Assembly (NCBI RefSeq): GCF_024341905.1 | Contig: NZ_BQXY01000003.1 | Span: forward strand, 451,477-515,476 | Source: Clostridium folliculivorans | GTDB lineage: Bacteria > Bacillota > Clostridia > Clostridiales > Clostridiaceae | DNA length: 64,000 nucleotides | Reading direction: 5' to 3' | Shown here: piece by piece, positions 27,441 through 36,258 of the stretch | Layout: each line of letters starts with the position of its first letter | Position numbering within the stretch: position 1 is the stretch's first letter | Notes under the pieces: model-generated | Seen by the model: the letters and a program-made list of their open reading frames with translations, nothing else | Databases searched by the model: none | What the model was told of the DNA's origin: nothing | Made by a program: the position numbers and the translations under genes

Positions 27441-28436
27441 TTATAAGTTTTCACAGATTGCTTCTGCAAATTCTGTGGTTGTAGCACTTCCATCTAAATC
27501 TCCTGTAAGAACCTTTCCTTCTAAGAACACCTTAGAGAGAGCAGCTTCAATCTTATCAGCATGCTTATATTCACCTATATGTCTAAGCATCATTATAGCA
27601 GATTGTATAAGCGCAGTTGGATTAGCTTTGTTTTGGCCAGCTATATCAGGAGCACTTCCGTGAACAGCTTCAAAAACTGCATAATCCTTCCCTATGTTTG
27701 CTCCAGGTATTATACCAAGTCCGCCAACAAGGCCAGCACATAAATCTGATAAAATATCTCCATATAAATTAGGCATAACCATAACATCATACTTTTGAGG
27801 ATTTATTACTAAATTCATCGCTGCAGCATCTACTATTAAATCATTGAATTTAACTTCAGTATTGCCTTCTGCTACTTCTCTCGCAGTATTTAAGAACAAA
27901 CCATCTGAAAGCTTCATTATATTTGCTTTATGAACTGCCGTTACTGTTGACCTATTATTGTCTTTAGCATACTTAAAAGCAAATTCCACAATTCTTTGAG
28001 ATGCAGGTTTTGTTATAAGCTTTATGCTTTCAGCACCATAATCACCAATTTTGTGTTCAATACCAGCATAAAGATCTTCTGTATTTTCTCTAACTATAAC
28101 TAAATCTATATCTGAATATCTTGATTCTATTCCTTTAAAGCTTTTAACTGGTCTAAGATTAACATAAAGATCAAGATTCTGCCTTAAAGTAACATTAACA
28201 CTTTTAAAGCCTTTCCCTACAGGAGTCGTTATAGGTCCCTTTATTGCAATTTTATTTCTCTTAATAGCTTCAATAACATGATCCGGAAGTGGTGTTCCGT
28301 ATTTCTCTATCTGAGCTTCTCCGGCTTGAACCTCTTCCCACTCTATTTCTACCCCTGATGCCTCTAGTACCATCTTCATAGCATTACTAACTTCAGGTCC
28401 TATTCCATCTCCAGGTATTAAGGTTATCTTATGCAT
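27441..28436 (-). CDS. icd: NAD-type isocitrate dehydrogenase (isocitrate/isopropylmalate dehydrogenase family)
   Basis: Oxidative decarboxylation of isocitrate to 2-oxoglutarate. The 331 residues open with ITLIPGDGIGPEVSNAM; substrate binding NVTLRQNLDLYVNLRP (about 84-99), RENTEDLYAGIEH (116-128), and GDILSDLCAGLVGGLGI with metal-binding Asp residues follow. Size and the ENTEDLYAGIEH block fit the short NAD-dependent isocitrate dehydrogenases of anaerobes better than LeuB. Homoisocitrate or isopropylmalate as substrate is not excluded. It starts 1 bp after the aconitase gene. Last gene of the synthase-aconitase-dehydrogenase set; it feeds glutamate synthesis if the substrate is isocitrate. 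Confidence 0.88.
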   Translation of the reverse strand: MHKITLIPGDGIGPEVSNAMKMVLEASGVEIEWEEVQAGEAQIEKYGTPLPDHVIEAIKRNKIAIKGPITTPVGKGFKSVNVTLRQNLDLYVNLRPVKSFKGIESRYSDIDLVIVRENTEDLYAGIEHKIGDYGAESIKLITKPASQRIVEFAFKYAKDNNRSTVTAVHKANIMKLSDGLFLNTAREVAEGNTEVKFNDLIVDAAAMNLVINPQKYDVMVMPNLYGDILSDLCAGLVGGLGIIPGANIGKDYAVFEAVHGSAPDIAGQNKANPTALIQSAIMMLRHIGEYKHADKIEAALSKVFLEGKVLTGDLDGSATTTEFAEAICENL

Positions 28437-28437
28437 T

Positions 28438-30372
28438 CTATATACCTTCTTTCATTAATTCCTTTGTATAGTTAAGTTTTCCACCACATAAAAGTATTTC
28501 TATTTCTCTTTGTGATAAATCAGCTATTACAGTAAAGCTATTTCCCTTAGTTTTATTTTCTACAACTAATTTGCCGTTGTGTATGTCTTTTTCTATATTG
28601 TTTATCGCCAAATCATCTAAAAGATCTAAAGTATCATAGTCCGCCTCATTTTCAAAGGTTAACGGTAATATACCACTGTTTATTAGGTTTGCTTTATGAA
28701 TTCTTGCAAAGCTCTTTACTATTACGGCCTTTACTCCTAAATATAATGGTGCTAACGCAGCATGCTCTCTACTTGAACCTTGACCATAGTTATTACCACC
28801 AACTATAAATCCACCATTATATTCCTTAGCTCTTGCAGGGAAGTCAGCATCTACTGTATTAAAGCAGAAATCTGCAAGATAAGGTACATTAGATCTATAT
28901 GGAAGTAGTTTTGAGTTTGAAGGCATTATATGGTCTGTTGTTATATTATCTGAAACCTTTAGAAGATTCTTTCCTTCTAAGCTATTATTTAAAGGAACTC
29001 CATTTGGAAATGGCTTTATATTAGGCCCTCTTACAACTTCAACCTCAGCTGATGTTTCAGCTGGTTTTAAGATCATAGAATCGTCTAATATAAATCTCTC
29101 AGGAAGATCTATATTTATATCAGCTTTCAATTGTCTTGGATCTGTAAGCACTCCTGCTATTGCACTTACAGCAGCAGTTTCTGGACTTACTAAATAAACC
29201 TTAGCTGTTAAAGTTCCACTTCTTCCATAGAAATTTCTGTTGAAGGTTCTTAGAGAAACTCCTTCTGTTCCAGGAGCCTGCCCCATACCTATACATGGTC
29301 CACAGGAATTTTCAAGGATTCTTGCACCTGCACTTATGATATCTCCTAAAGCTCCATTACGAGATATCATCTCCATAACTTGCCTTGAACCAGGCGCTAT
29401 AACTAAAGAAACCTCCGGATGAACCTTATTACCTTTTAGTATCTTTGCCACCTTCATCAAGTCTTCATAGGAAGAATTTGTACAGCTTCCAATGGCAACC
29501 TGGTCAACTTTAATCTTACCTATAGTTCTTATTTCTTCGACATTATCAGGACTGTGAGGCTTTGCAGCAAGTGGCTCTAATTTTTCTAAATCTATAGTCA
29601 CTTCTTCATCATAAACAGCATCTTCATCTGGTAGAAGTTCCTTCCACTGATTTTCCCTACCTTGAGCTTTAAAGTATTCAAAAGTTTTTTCATCACTTGG
29701 GAATATAGAAGTGGTTGCTCCAAGTTCAGCTCCCATGTTTGTAATAGTTGCTCTTTGAGGAACTGAAAGTGACTTAACGCCTTCTCCACCATACTCAAAT
29801 ACTCTGCCTACTCCGCCTTTTACTGTAAGTCTTCTTAAAACTTCAAGTATTACGTCCTTTGCTGAAACCATAGGCGATAACTTACCAATAAGGTTTATCT
29901 TACATACCTTTGGAGCGTTTATAAAATATGCTCCTCCACCCATAGCAACTGCTACGTCAAGGCCACCTGCACCTATAGCTATCATACCTACCCCACCAGC
30001 TGTAGGTGTATGACTGTCAGAACCAATTAAAGTATCTCCAGGAGTTGAAAATCTTTCTAGGAAAACTTGATGACATATTCCGTTACCTGGTTTTGAAAAC
30101 AGTACTCCGTATTTTGCTGCAACAGTTTGTATATATTTATGATCATCAGCATTTTCGAAACCTTGTTGAAGCATATTATGATCAACAAATGCCACTGATC
30201 TTTTAGTTTTTACTCTATCAATCCCCATTGCTTCCAATTGAAGATAAGTCATAGTACCAGTAGAATCTTGAGTAAGTGTCTGATCTATCTTTATTCCAAT
30301 TGGCTCACCTTGGATAAGCACTCCTTCAACTAAATGCTTTTCTAAAATTTTATATACTAAATTTAATCCCAT
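28438..30372 (-). CDS. acn: Aconitate hydratase (aconitase)
   Basis: [4Fe-4S] enzyme isomerising citrate to isocitrate, 644 residues. Cluster cysteines are in SCTNSSYED (about residue 301) and SCGPCIGMGQ. IGSDSHTPTAGGVGMIAIGAGGLDVA-type blocks are present near residue 118, and the C-terminal swivel domain carries NNYGQGSSREHAALAP. Length and lack of a long insert fit the mitochondrial-type/compact aconitase of Clostridia, not LeuCD. The gene sits between a homocitrate/Re-citrate synthase-like gene and isocitrate dehydrogenase, forming a citrate-to-2-oxoglutarate unit. Confidence 0.95.
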   Translation of the reverse strand: MGLNLVYKILEKHLVEGVLIQGEPIGIKIDQTLTQDSTGTMTYLQLEAMGIDRVKTKRSVAFVDHNMLQQGFENADDHKYIQTVAAKYGVLFSKPGNGICHQVFLERFSTPGDTLIGSDSHTPTAGGVGMIAIGAGGLDVAVAMGGGAYFINAPKVCKINLIGKLSPMVSAKDVILEVLRRLTVKGGVGRVFEYGGEGVKSLSVPQRATITNMGAELGATTSIFPSDEKTFEYFKAQGRENQWKELLPDEDAVYDEEVTIDLEKLEPLAAKPHSPDNVEEIRTIGKIKVDQVAIGSCTNSSYEDLMKVAKILKGNKVHPEVSLVIAPGSRQVMEMISRNGALGDIISAGARILENSCGPCIGMGQAPGTEGVSLRTFNRNFYGRSGTLTAKVYLVSPETAAVSAIAGVLTDPRQLKADINIDLPERFILDDSMILKPAETSAEVEVVRGPNIKPFPNGVPLNNSLEGKNLLKVSDNITTDHIMPSNSKLLPYRSNVPYLADFCFNTVDADFPARAKEYNGGFIVGGNNYGQGSSREHAALAPLYLGVKAVIVKSFARIHKANLINSGILPLTFENEADYDTLDLLDDLAINNIEKDIHNGKLVVENKTKGNSFTVIADLSQREIEILLCGGKLNYTKELMKEGI

Positions 30373-30492
30373 GTTTATTCCTCCTTGTTTTCACTATTAT
30401 TGATACACTACTTTTTATACCATTAGATTTTCAAAAATTCTTTTAATAATCTATTTAATTTTTCAATTCTTTACATGCTTAAGTAGCATATC

Positions 30493-31638
30493 TTACCTTT
30501 TTGAATAGTCCTTATATAACTGTACAAGTTCTTTATCAAAAAGGCTTCTTTTTAGTTTTACTGATAATTCTCTTACCATAACAAGAAGTTCATCAGCATC
30601 GTGTTGAGATAGCTCTATATCATATTCTTTGAATTTATTTACAATAGCAGCCTTACCTGAATGTTTTCCAATAACAATTTGTCTTTCTAAACCTACTTCT
30701 GAAGGTTCAAAAACTTCATAGTTTAGCGGATTCTTAAGTGCTCCATCTGCATGTATTCCTGATTCATGTGCAAACATATTGGACCCAACAATGGCTTTCC
30801 ATGCAGGAAGTTCTCTTCCAGAAGCCTTAGATACATATTCCGAAGCTTCTTTAAACATCTTTGTATCAACATTCACATCATAGCCATAAACATGTTTTAA
30901 TGCCATCAATACTTCTTCCAGAGCTGCATTTCCAGCCCTTTCGCCTAAACCATTTACAGTAACACCTAAATGAGTAGCACCACCAGCAAGTCCTGCTAAT
31001 GCATTTGCTGTTGCCATACCAAAGTCATTGTGAGTGTGCATTTCTATATCAAAATTTGTGTTATTTCTTAAAAAAGTTATCTCTTGTTGTATCTTGGCAG
31101 GATGCATTATGCCTACAGTATCACAATATCTAAATCTGTCTGCTCCTGCTTTTTTTGCTGCATTTATAAACTGCACTAAGAATTCATTATCAGCTCTTGA
31201 AGCATCTTCTCCATTAACTGAAACATAAAGTCCGTTTTTCTTAGCGAACTCAACTGCCTTAAGCATATTTTCAATAACCCATTCTCTAGAAGTCTGTAGT
31301 TTGTGCTGTATATGGATATCAGAAACTGATATAGAAATAGCTACTGCATCTACCCCACAATCTATTGATTGCTCAATATCGCTTATGACAGCTCTATTCC
31401 ATGCCATTATACTTGACTTAAGTCCTTTTTTAACAATGGCTTTTATAGCCTGCTTTTCATCTCCACCCATAGTTGGTATACCAACCTCAAGTTGATCCAC
31501 CCCTAGATCACTTAACATCTCCGCTATGGATATTTTTTCATGATTTGCAAATACAACACCAGCAGTTTGTTCACCATCTCTTAAAGTTGTGTCTACAATA
31601 TAAATTTTCTTGCCTGTCTCTTTTTCAAAAACAGCCAT
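30493..31638 (-). CDS. Homocitrate synthase (NifV)-like / possible Re-citrate synthase
   Basis: DRE-TIM metallolyase of 381 residues that condenses acetyl-CoA with a 2-oxo acid. DTTLRDGEQTAG (16-27), the metal-binding HTHNDFGMATANALAG and the HESGIHADG loop are intact. Overall it reads very like nitrogenase-associated NifV homocitrate synthase. The neighbours, however, are aconitase and isocitrate dehydrogenase and no nif gene is in sight. In C. acetobutylicum and C. kluyveri, members of this superfamily beside such genes are Re-citrate synthases. The substrate (oxaloacetate or 2-oxoglutarate) therefore cannot be fixed by eye. Ribosome binding site AAAGGGGGG. First gene of the operon. Confidence 0.85.
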   Translation of the reverse strand: MAVFEKETGKKIYIVDTTLRDGEQTAGVVFANHEKISIAEMLSDLGVDQLEVGIPTMGGDEKQAIKAIVKKGLKSSIMAWNRAVISDIEQSIDCGVDAVAISISVSDIHIQHKLQTSREWVIENMLKAVEFAKKNGLYVSVNGEDASRADNEFLVQFINAAKKAGADRFRYCDTVGIMHPAKIQQEITFLRNNTNFDIEMHTHNDFGMATANALAGLAGGATHLGVTVNGLGERAGNAALEEVLMALKHVYGYDVNVDTKMFKEASEYVSKASGRELPAWKAIVGSNMFAHESGIHADGALKNPLNYEVFEPSEVGLERQIVIGKHSGKAAIVNKFKEYDIELSQHDADELLVMVRELSVKLKRSLFDKELVQLYKDYSKR

Positions 31639-31917
31639 TTAGAACCCCCCTTTCATAATCGCAAAACAAAATCAAAATAATTACATCTATACATAAATTA
31701 TTATCTATCATTTTCATTTATATTTTTTTATGTATAGTTGTATACAATAATTATTATAAATCATTCTATCATATTTTTTCCAATAATACTATACTATTTA
31801 TATTAAATTCACAATTAATTTATTAATTTTTCATATTATAAATGTAAACGTTGATTTATTATCACCAAACACAAAAATTTCTTACCAATATAATAAATTA
31901 ATTTTTAATTAAAAGGC
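31639..31917. promoter_or_regulatory. Upstream region of the synthase-aconitase-icd operon with inverted repeats
   Basis: Very A+T-rich. CTATACATAAA (31687-31697) is inverted perfectly as TTTATGTATAG (31727-31737), and TTGTATACAA (31738-31747) is a separate perfect palindrome directly beside it. Both lie 50-110 bp before the start codon, where operators would be expected. I cannot name the regulator. The rest shows nothing. Confidence 0.4.
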
Positions 31918-31950
31918 AAAAAAGAAGCTTTAACATAATGTTAAAGCTTC
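31918..31950 (-). terminator. Terminator overlapping the 3' end of the XRE-TPR gene
   Basis: GAAGCTTTAACA pairs with TGTTAAAGCTTC. The right arm contains the last codons and stop of the regulator gene, and on the minus strand the hairpin is followed by TTTTTT. This is a compact terminator built into the coding end. Confidence 0.85.
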
Positions 31951-33185
31951 TTTTCCATATTCATAGCAAGTGTAAAATATTTTATTGCCTCTCTTACCTC
32001 GCCTATCTCATGATACATATTTGCCATCTCAATGTATCTGCTATATCTTTGTGAGTAATTTCCAAACTTCATTAAAGAATCTATAGAAAGATTCATATAC
32101 ATCTCCGATTGTTCATATAATCCTTTTTTCTGAAAAACAAATGCTTTTAAATAATAAGATCTTTCAATTAATCTTACATTATCGCATCCTATAGCTATAT
32201 TTAAAGCTTCAGATGCCATTTCATCAGCAATTTCAAGCTCACCATTTTCAATATAAATAGTAATAGCTTTGTTTAATAATTCACAGTAAAAATCCTTATT
32301 TTCTTTAGGTAGCATGTCCATAGCTTCTCGAACTTCTTTTATGCCATTTTTCCTATCATCAATCTTAAAATAAGATTCTCCATAAAAAATCTTAGCTTTA
32401 ACTAAATCCTTAGGGCTTTCCTTAAGAAAATCTGAGGCCATATTTATGTATTTGCTACTTTCTAAGTTATTGAACCTTATAAGCAGACCTCCATATAAGC
32501 TTAAAATCTTTCCTTTAATTATTACATCTTCTATCTTCTCATGCTTTTTCATATAATCCTTTAGTAGATTATATGCTAAATCATCTTTTTTTAATTTTAG
32601 ATAGCATTCTGCCTCAGAATAAATTATATCGGCAACAAAATCTTGTTTTATAACTTGACGGCTTATTCTTAATTTGCTGTAATAAGCTAGCGCTTCATTA
32701 TATTCTTTATTATTAAAAAAGTATTTTGCCATATCTTTATAAAATATATATGTTACATCAGTTAACTTTTGAGCTACCTCATAATATTCGTTCATCATAT
32801 CTTGTATTTTTTTATACTTCAGCTCTTCTAAATAATACGTAAAAAGAAGATGCATAAACTCAAAAGCTAATTCTGAATATTTATAATATGTAGAATAGCT
32901 AACACATAACTTTAGTTCTTCTTCATAATTATCATTTTTTAAGCCTTGTTTTATCAATTTAAGATTACTTTCTAATTGATCTTTAACATCTTCATTTAAA
33001 TAATTTATATCTAAATCCAGCTTCTTTGCCACAATCTCTAAAATCCAAGGCTCAGCCTTAACTTTTCCATTCTCTATGCAACTCATCTTAGAAATAGATA
33101 TATTTTCATCACATAACTCTTTTAACGTTATTCCCTTATATATTCTAGCCCTTTTTATCTTTTCACCAGTTGATAAAATCTCCAT
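31941..33185 (-). CDS. XRE-type HTH regulator with TPR repeats (paralogue 1)
   Basis: N-terminal Cro/C1 helix-turn-helix (about 1-65, LSTGEKIKRARIYKGITLKE) followed by about 340 residues of TPR-like helical pairs. This architecture is that of peptide-sensing RRNPP-type regulators (PlcR, NprR, Rgg), where TPRs bind a signalling peptide; peptide control here is inference. ATG 33185 lies five bases after AGGTGA; a GTG three codons upstream is possible. It follows its paralogue at 33.2-34.5 kb by 21 bp, so both are probably cotranscribed. The HTH recognition region (ENISISKMSCIENGKVKA) differs from the paralogue, suggesting another DNA site. 414 residues. Confidence 0.88.
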   Translation of the reverse strand: MEILSTGEKIKRARIYKGITLKELCDENISISKMSCIENGKVKAEPWILEIVAKKLDLDINYLNEDVKDQLESNLKLIKQGLKNDNYEEELKLCVSYSTYYKYSELAFEFMHLLFTYYLEELKYKKIQDMMNEYYEVAQKLTDVTYIFYKDMAKYFFNNKEYNEALAYYSKLRISRQVIKQDFVADIIYSEAECYLKLKKDDLAYNLLKDYMKKHEKIEDVIIKGKILSLYGGLLIRFNNLESSKYINMASDFLKESPKDLVKAKIFYGESYFKIDDRKNGIKEVREAMDMLPKENKDFYCELLNKAITIYIENGELEIADEMASEALNIAIGCDNVRLIERSYYLKAFVFQKKGLYEQSEMYMNLSIDSLMKFGNYSQRYSRYIEMANMYHEIGEVREAIKYFTLAMNMEKKL

Positions 33186-33206
33186 TCCCCTCACCTATCA
33201 AAAAAA

Positions 33207-34508
33207 CTAATTTCTAATTATACCTAATTTTTTAAAGATTCCTACGCCTTCATCTAAAAATCTAGCTGCTTCAGTATCTTTCTTTTGATCTAAGTAGAAT
33301 TTACCGAGCATTACAGCAATCTCTCCTGCTTTTTTCAAGTTTTCACTATCTTGTGATACCTTAAAGGTATCTAACAACACTGATTCAGCTTCTAAATAGC
33401 TTTCTTTTATCATTAATACTCTGAATTTAATCAACATAAATTCAATAATATTTGAATAGTTACTTGGATCTAGATGATCTTCAATATCTTTCATAACAGA
33501 TGTGCAGCTCGCAATATCCTTTAGCTTAATATAATTCTCACAAATATTGATTAAGGTCTCTGGTAATCTACTATCCCTATTTTTCTCCCTTAGCTCTTTT
33601 GCTATCTCATAATGCTTAAAGGATTCTTCTATGTTTTCAAACTGATAGAAAAGTCTACCTAAATTATTTTCTATGTAAGAAATATTCTCCAAATCCTGTA
33701 AGGTTTTATAAACCTCTAAAGTTTTCTTAGAGTATTTTATAGCATTAGCTAAATCGCCATTTTTATTATATTCTTCAGATATTAGTAATAGTGTTTTTGC
33801 ATATTTCTTTTGATCATATATTTGTTCAAATTTTTGTTTAGCAAGGAATGCATAGTTCATTGAATTTTTAACATCTTCTAGCTTAAAATACGTCTTCGAA
33901 ATAGTAAAATATATCTCTCCAAGCAAGAAGTCATCGCCAATGCTTCTATCTATATATAGTTTCTCTGCTTGTTTAAGGTATGATGTAGCAGAATGGTAAG
34001 CTTTTAGTTCAAGGGTTATCTTACCTAAATACAAGAAAGTTTGTACCATTTCCTCAAAATTATTGTTTTTTATAAAAATAACATTTGCTGAAAGAAAAAA
34101 CTGTTGTGCTGAAACATTTTCTCCTTTTGCCATATAAATTTTAGCTCTCAAATATAGATTTCTAGCCTTTCTATATTCAAGGTTATACTTCTCTGCATAG
34201 TAAAGTGAATTCTCAATATACCTTTCTGCGGTAATTGTATCATTGTCTAATATATATGATTCTGCCACTTGCTCAAAATAAGTACATATATTTTCTGCTT
34301 GAGTTTCTTCTGATTCCATTAAATATTCTACTGAAGTTTTTAATGTTGCAGCAAGATATTCAAGTAAATCCATAGATGGATTTGATCTTCCTGACTCAAC
34401 AAGACTTATCTGACCTGGTGTTATTCTATCACCGGCTAAATCCTTTAAAGTCATATCCAATTCTTTTCTTCTTCTTTTTATTTTTTCCCCTAGTGAAAGA
34501 ATCTCCAT
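33207..34508 (-). CDS. XRE-type HTH regulator with TPR repeats (paralogue 2)
   Basis: 433 residues. HTH at about 1-65 (LSLGEKIKRRRKELDMTLKD; DRITPGQISLVESGRSNPS is a classical recognition stretch), then TPR-like repeats such as ANAIKYSKKTLEVYKTL and IEESFKHYEIAKEL to the C-terminus. The ATG at 34508 follows AAGGAAGAG; the frame also opens at a GTG two codons earlier. First gene of the tandem pair. No obvious small peptide gene is adjacent on the same strand, so an RRNPP cassette with its own signal peptide is not supported here. Confidence 0.88.
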   Translation of the reverse strand: MEILSLGEKIKRRRKELDMTLKDLAGDRITPGQISLVESGRSNPSMDLLEYLAATLKTSVEYLMESEETQAENICTYFEQVAESYILDNDTITAERYIENSLYYAEKYNLEYRKARNLYLRAKIYMAKGENVSAQQFFLSANVIFIKNNNFEEMVQTFLYLGKITLELKAYHSATSYLKQAEKLYIDRSIGDDFLLGEIYFTISKTYFKLEDVKNSMNYAFLAKQKFEQIYDQKKYAKTLLLISEEYNKNGDLANAIKYSKKTLEVYKTLQDLENISYIENNLGRLFYQFENIEESFKHYEIAKELREKNRDSRLPETLINICENYIKLKDIASCTSVMKDIEDHLDPSNYSNIIEFMLIKFRVLMIKESYLEAESVLLDTFKVSQDSENLKKAGEIAVMLGKFYLDQKKDTEAARFLDEGVGIFKKLGIIRN

Positions 34509-34936
34509 ACACACTCTTCCTTTTTCCTTAATTATGTAATTTTTTTAAAATTAAAATTATAACTTATTATATCACATAATTCAGCTAATAAAATCAAAAC
34601 ATTACAAACTTCTTCTAATTTTTATTTTATTCTCTACCTTTTCTAAAAATTTTTGTAATATTATATACTTTTATCATTGGTTTTTAATTATTGTAATAAC
34701 TTTCTTGAAAACTTGTGGTTACTTTGCTACTTAACTTATATTAATTATTCTTATAAGATTTAAACTTAAAACATATTTTTTATACATAAGCTACTTCATA
34801 TTAGAACTTACCAAATAAAGATTCGTAGAATCACCAAAATCTTTATTTGAAGTTTAATGATTGAAGTAGTATGTCAATTTAGAGGAATCATCTATAAACA
34901 ATAACTTATTGCTCTATATAAAAGTTATTGTAAAAT
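34509..34936. repeat. Intergenic region with nested two-tier stem-loop (34784-34874)
   Basis: CTACTTCA (34791-34798) pairs with TGAAGTAG (34862-34869), extended by ACATA/TATGT. Nested inside, CAAATAAAGATT (34812-34823) pairs with AATCTTTATTTG (34838-34849). The same design, with closely related outer arms, occurs twice at 39.3-39.5 kb. The right flank TTTAGAGGAATCATCTAT resembles the flanks at 7.3 and 39.29 kb. The segment 34509-34780 is A+T-rich and must hold the promoter of the XRE pair; I see nothing else. Confidence 0.65.
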
Positions 34937-34970
34937 AAAAATACTCGAGGAATAATCCTCGAGTATTTTT
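34937..34970. terminator. Bidirectional terminator at the end of the YtxH-like gene
   Basis: AAAATACTCGAGGA pairs perfectly with TCCTCGAGTATTTT, loop ATAA, with A and T runs outside. Its edge reaches the stop codon of the small gene at 34969. Confidence 0.9.
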
Positions 34971-35142
34971 ATTTGAATAAGCCCATCATTCCGTCTGCTC
35001 TATCTTCAGCAAGATTCATAACCATTTTCCCTGCTCTTTTTAGAGATTTTTGTGTTTTTCTATCTAGTTGAGGCATTATCATCATTCCAAATGCTGCTCC
35101 AACTATTGCTCCAGTAGTTACACCACTCATAAATCTTCCCAT
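34969..35142 (-). CDS. Small YtxH-like glycine-zipper protein, 57 residues
   Basis: Short gene found by reading the minus strand. ATG 35142 follows AAAAGAGGTGCAAAACT; the stop TAA merges with a terminator. The product starts MGRFMSGVTTGAIVGAAFGM, a single hydrophobic Gly/Ala-rich segment as in YtxH-type proteins, then a basic region (QLDRKTQKSLKRAGKM) and an acidic amphipathic end. It is probably a small membrane-associated protein of unknown function. Start, ribosome binding site and terminator all agree, so I regard it as a real gene. Confidence 0.75.
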   Translation of the reverse strand: MGRFMSGVTTGAIVGAAFGMMIMPQLDRKTQKSLKRAGKMVMNLAEDRADGMMGLFK

Positions 35143-35244
35143 AGTTTTGCACCTCTTTTTAATAAATTTTCATTTATATCTTGTGCATTTATTTTAAAAT
35201 TATAAGCTCCAATTTATACCTATAAAAACTACTACTTTAATACG

Positions 35245-36141
35245 CTAAACTTTATTAAAATACTTTACATAAATATTTTTTGCGTACTCTAAAATCTCAT
35301 TACGTTTGTTTTCCGGAAGTGCTTCTAGTATGTCATTAATTGAATCTGGTATCTTTATATCAAAAATATTTTGTTCTAAGTTTTCCTCTTCAATTAAAAT
35401 ATTATCTGCATACTTGGGCGCAACTTTTTCTATTTCATATTTTACATTACTATTTAGGACTCTTAATTTGTTGTTTGATAACCACTTTTCAACTACTTTT
35501 TCAGAATCTATCCCTAATTGTTCCTTACATTTTTCATCTACTAATTCATTAAAAAAATCTCCTGTATGACTATCAACTTTAACGAATATAACTTCTATAC
35601 CATCGTTCATCAATTTGTTCATCTTTTCATAATATTGCTTTGATGATTCATCTTTTCTCTCCCAAAATCCAGTTGCATGATAGCAAATCCCTGCATAGTC
35701 ATGGAAAAGAACTAACTTTTTTTCCCCTGAAAGTAAAGCATATTCTGTGGCTTTTACTGCTGCTTCTAACTCACCAGCTATTTGTCTTATATTTTTTTCC
35801 GAATTATTTTTACCTACTCCACTACCTATGTATTGAACCACATCATTTCTGACAGCTACCACCCCGTAAGCATATTCCTCTGTGCTCACATTGTAGCTGC
35901 CATCAACATATGCATGAAGGCAGTCTAATGGATAATTATCTTCACCTTTTTTTAGTATATTACCTTGTTCCTTTAAAAAGGCTTGAGCCTCTTCTATGCT
36001 TTCGAAACTCTTATATTTTGCTCCCTTTACACCCTTAACCAGCTTTAAACACTGATCCCAAGTATTCACTATTAAATCTTGAACTTTTTCATTCTTATTA
36101 GAATCAAAACCTTCTTTGATCGCATATACCTTTTTACCCAT
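35245..36141 (-). CDS. Ribonuclease H-family protein with N-terminal viroplasmin (RNA/DNA hybrid-binding) domain
   Basis: 298 residues. Residues 1-58 form a viroplasmin/caulimovirus-type domain (KVYAIKEG, then W-CLKLVKGVKGAKYKSF), as in eukaryotic and clostridial RNase HI. Residues about 73-212 are the RNase H fold with the DEDD set: Asp80 (YVDGSYN), Glu124 (AGELEAA), Asp148 (FHDYAG), Asp202 (NELVDEKCK), plus His192 in the flexible loop (SHTGD). It should cleave RNA in RNA/DNA hybrids. The C-terminal 80 residues form an acidic helical extension not typical of the family. Monocistronic. Confidence 0.9.
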   Translation of the reverse strand: MGKKVYAIKEGFDSNKNEKVQDLIVNTWDQCLKLVKGVKGAKYKSFESIEEAQAFLKEQGNILKKGEDNYPLDCLHAYVDGSYNVSTEEYAYGVVAVRNDVVQYIGSGVGKNNSEKNIRQIAGELEAAVKATEYALLSGEKKLVLFHDYAGICYHATGFWERKDESSKQYYEKMNKLMNDGIEVIFVKVDSHTGDFFNELVDEKCKEQLGIDSEKVVEKWLSNNKLRVLNSNVKYEIEKVAPKYADNILIEEENLEQNIFDIKIPDSINDILEALPENKRNEILEYAKNIYVKYFNKV

Positions 36142-36258
36142 ATGTAACCTCGCTTTTTTTGTTTTAGGATTTCTATGCTGAAATTTAATAAATAATTGTT
36201 AGAAAATCTTAAAATACAAAAGTTTTCTAATATATAAGTAGCTAATAAAGTTATACTA

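Noticed and set aside
29598-29798. 66-codon minus-strand ORF inside the aconitase gene
   Set aside because: Same-strand alternative frame within an intact aconitase; no ribosome binding site.
34509-34780. Small signalling-peptide gene for the XRE-TPR regulators
   Set aside because: No ORF with ribosome binding site and hydrophobic signal segment on either strand.
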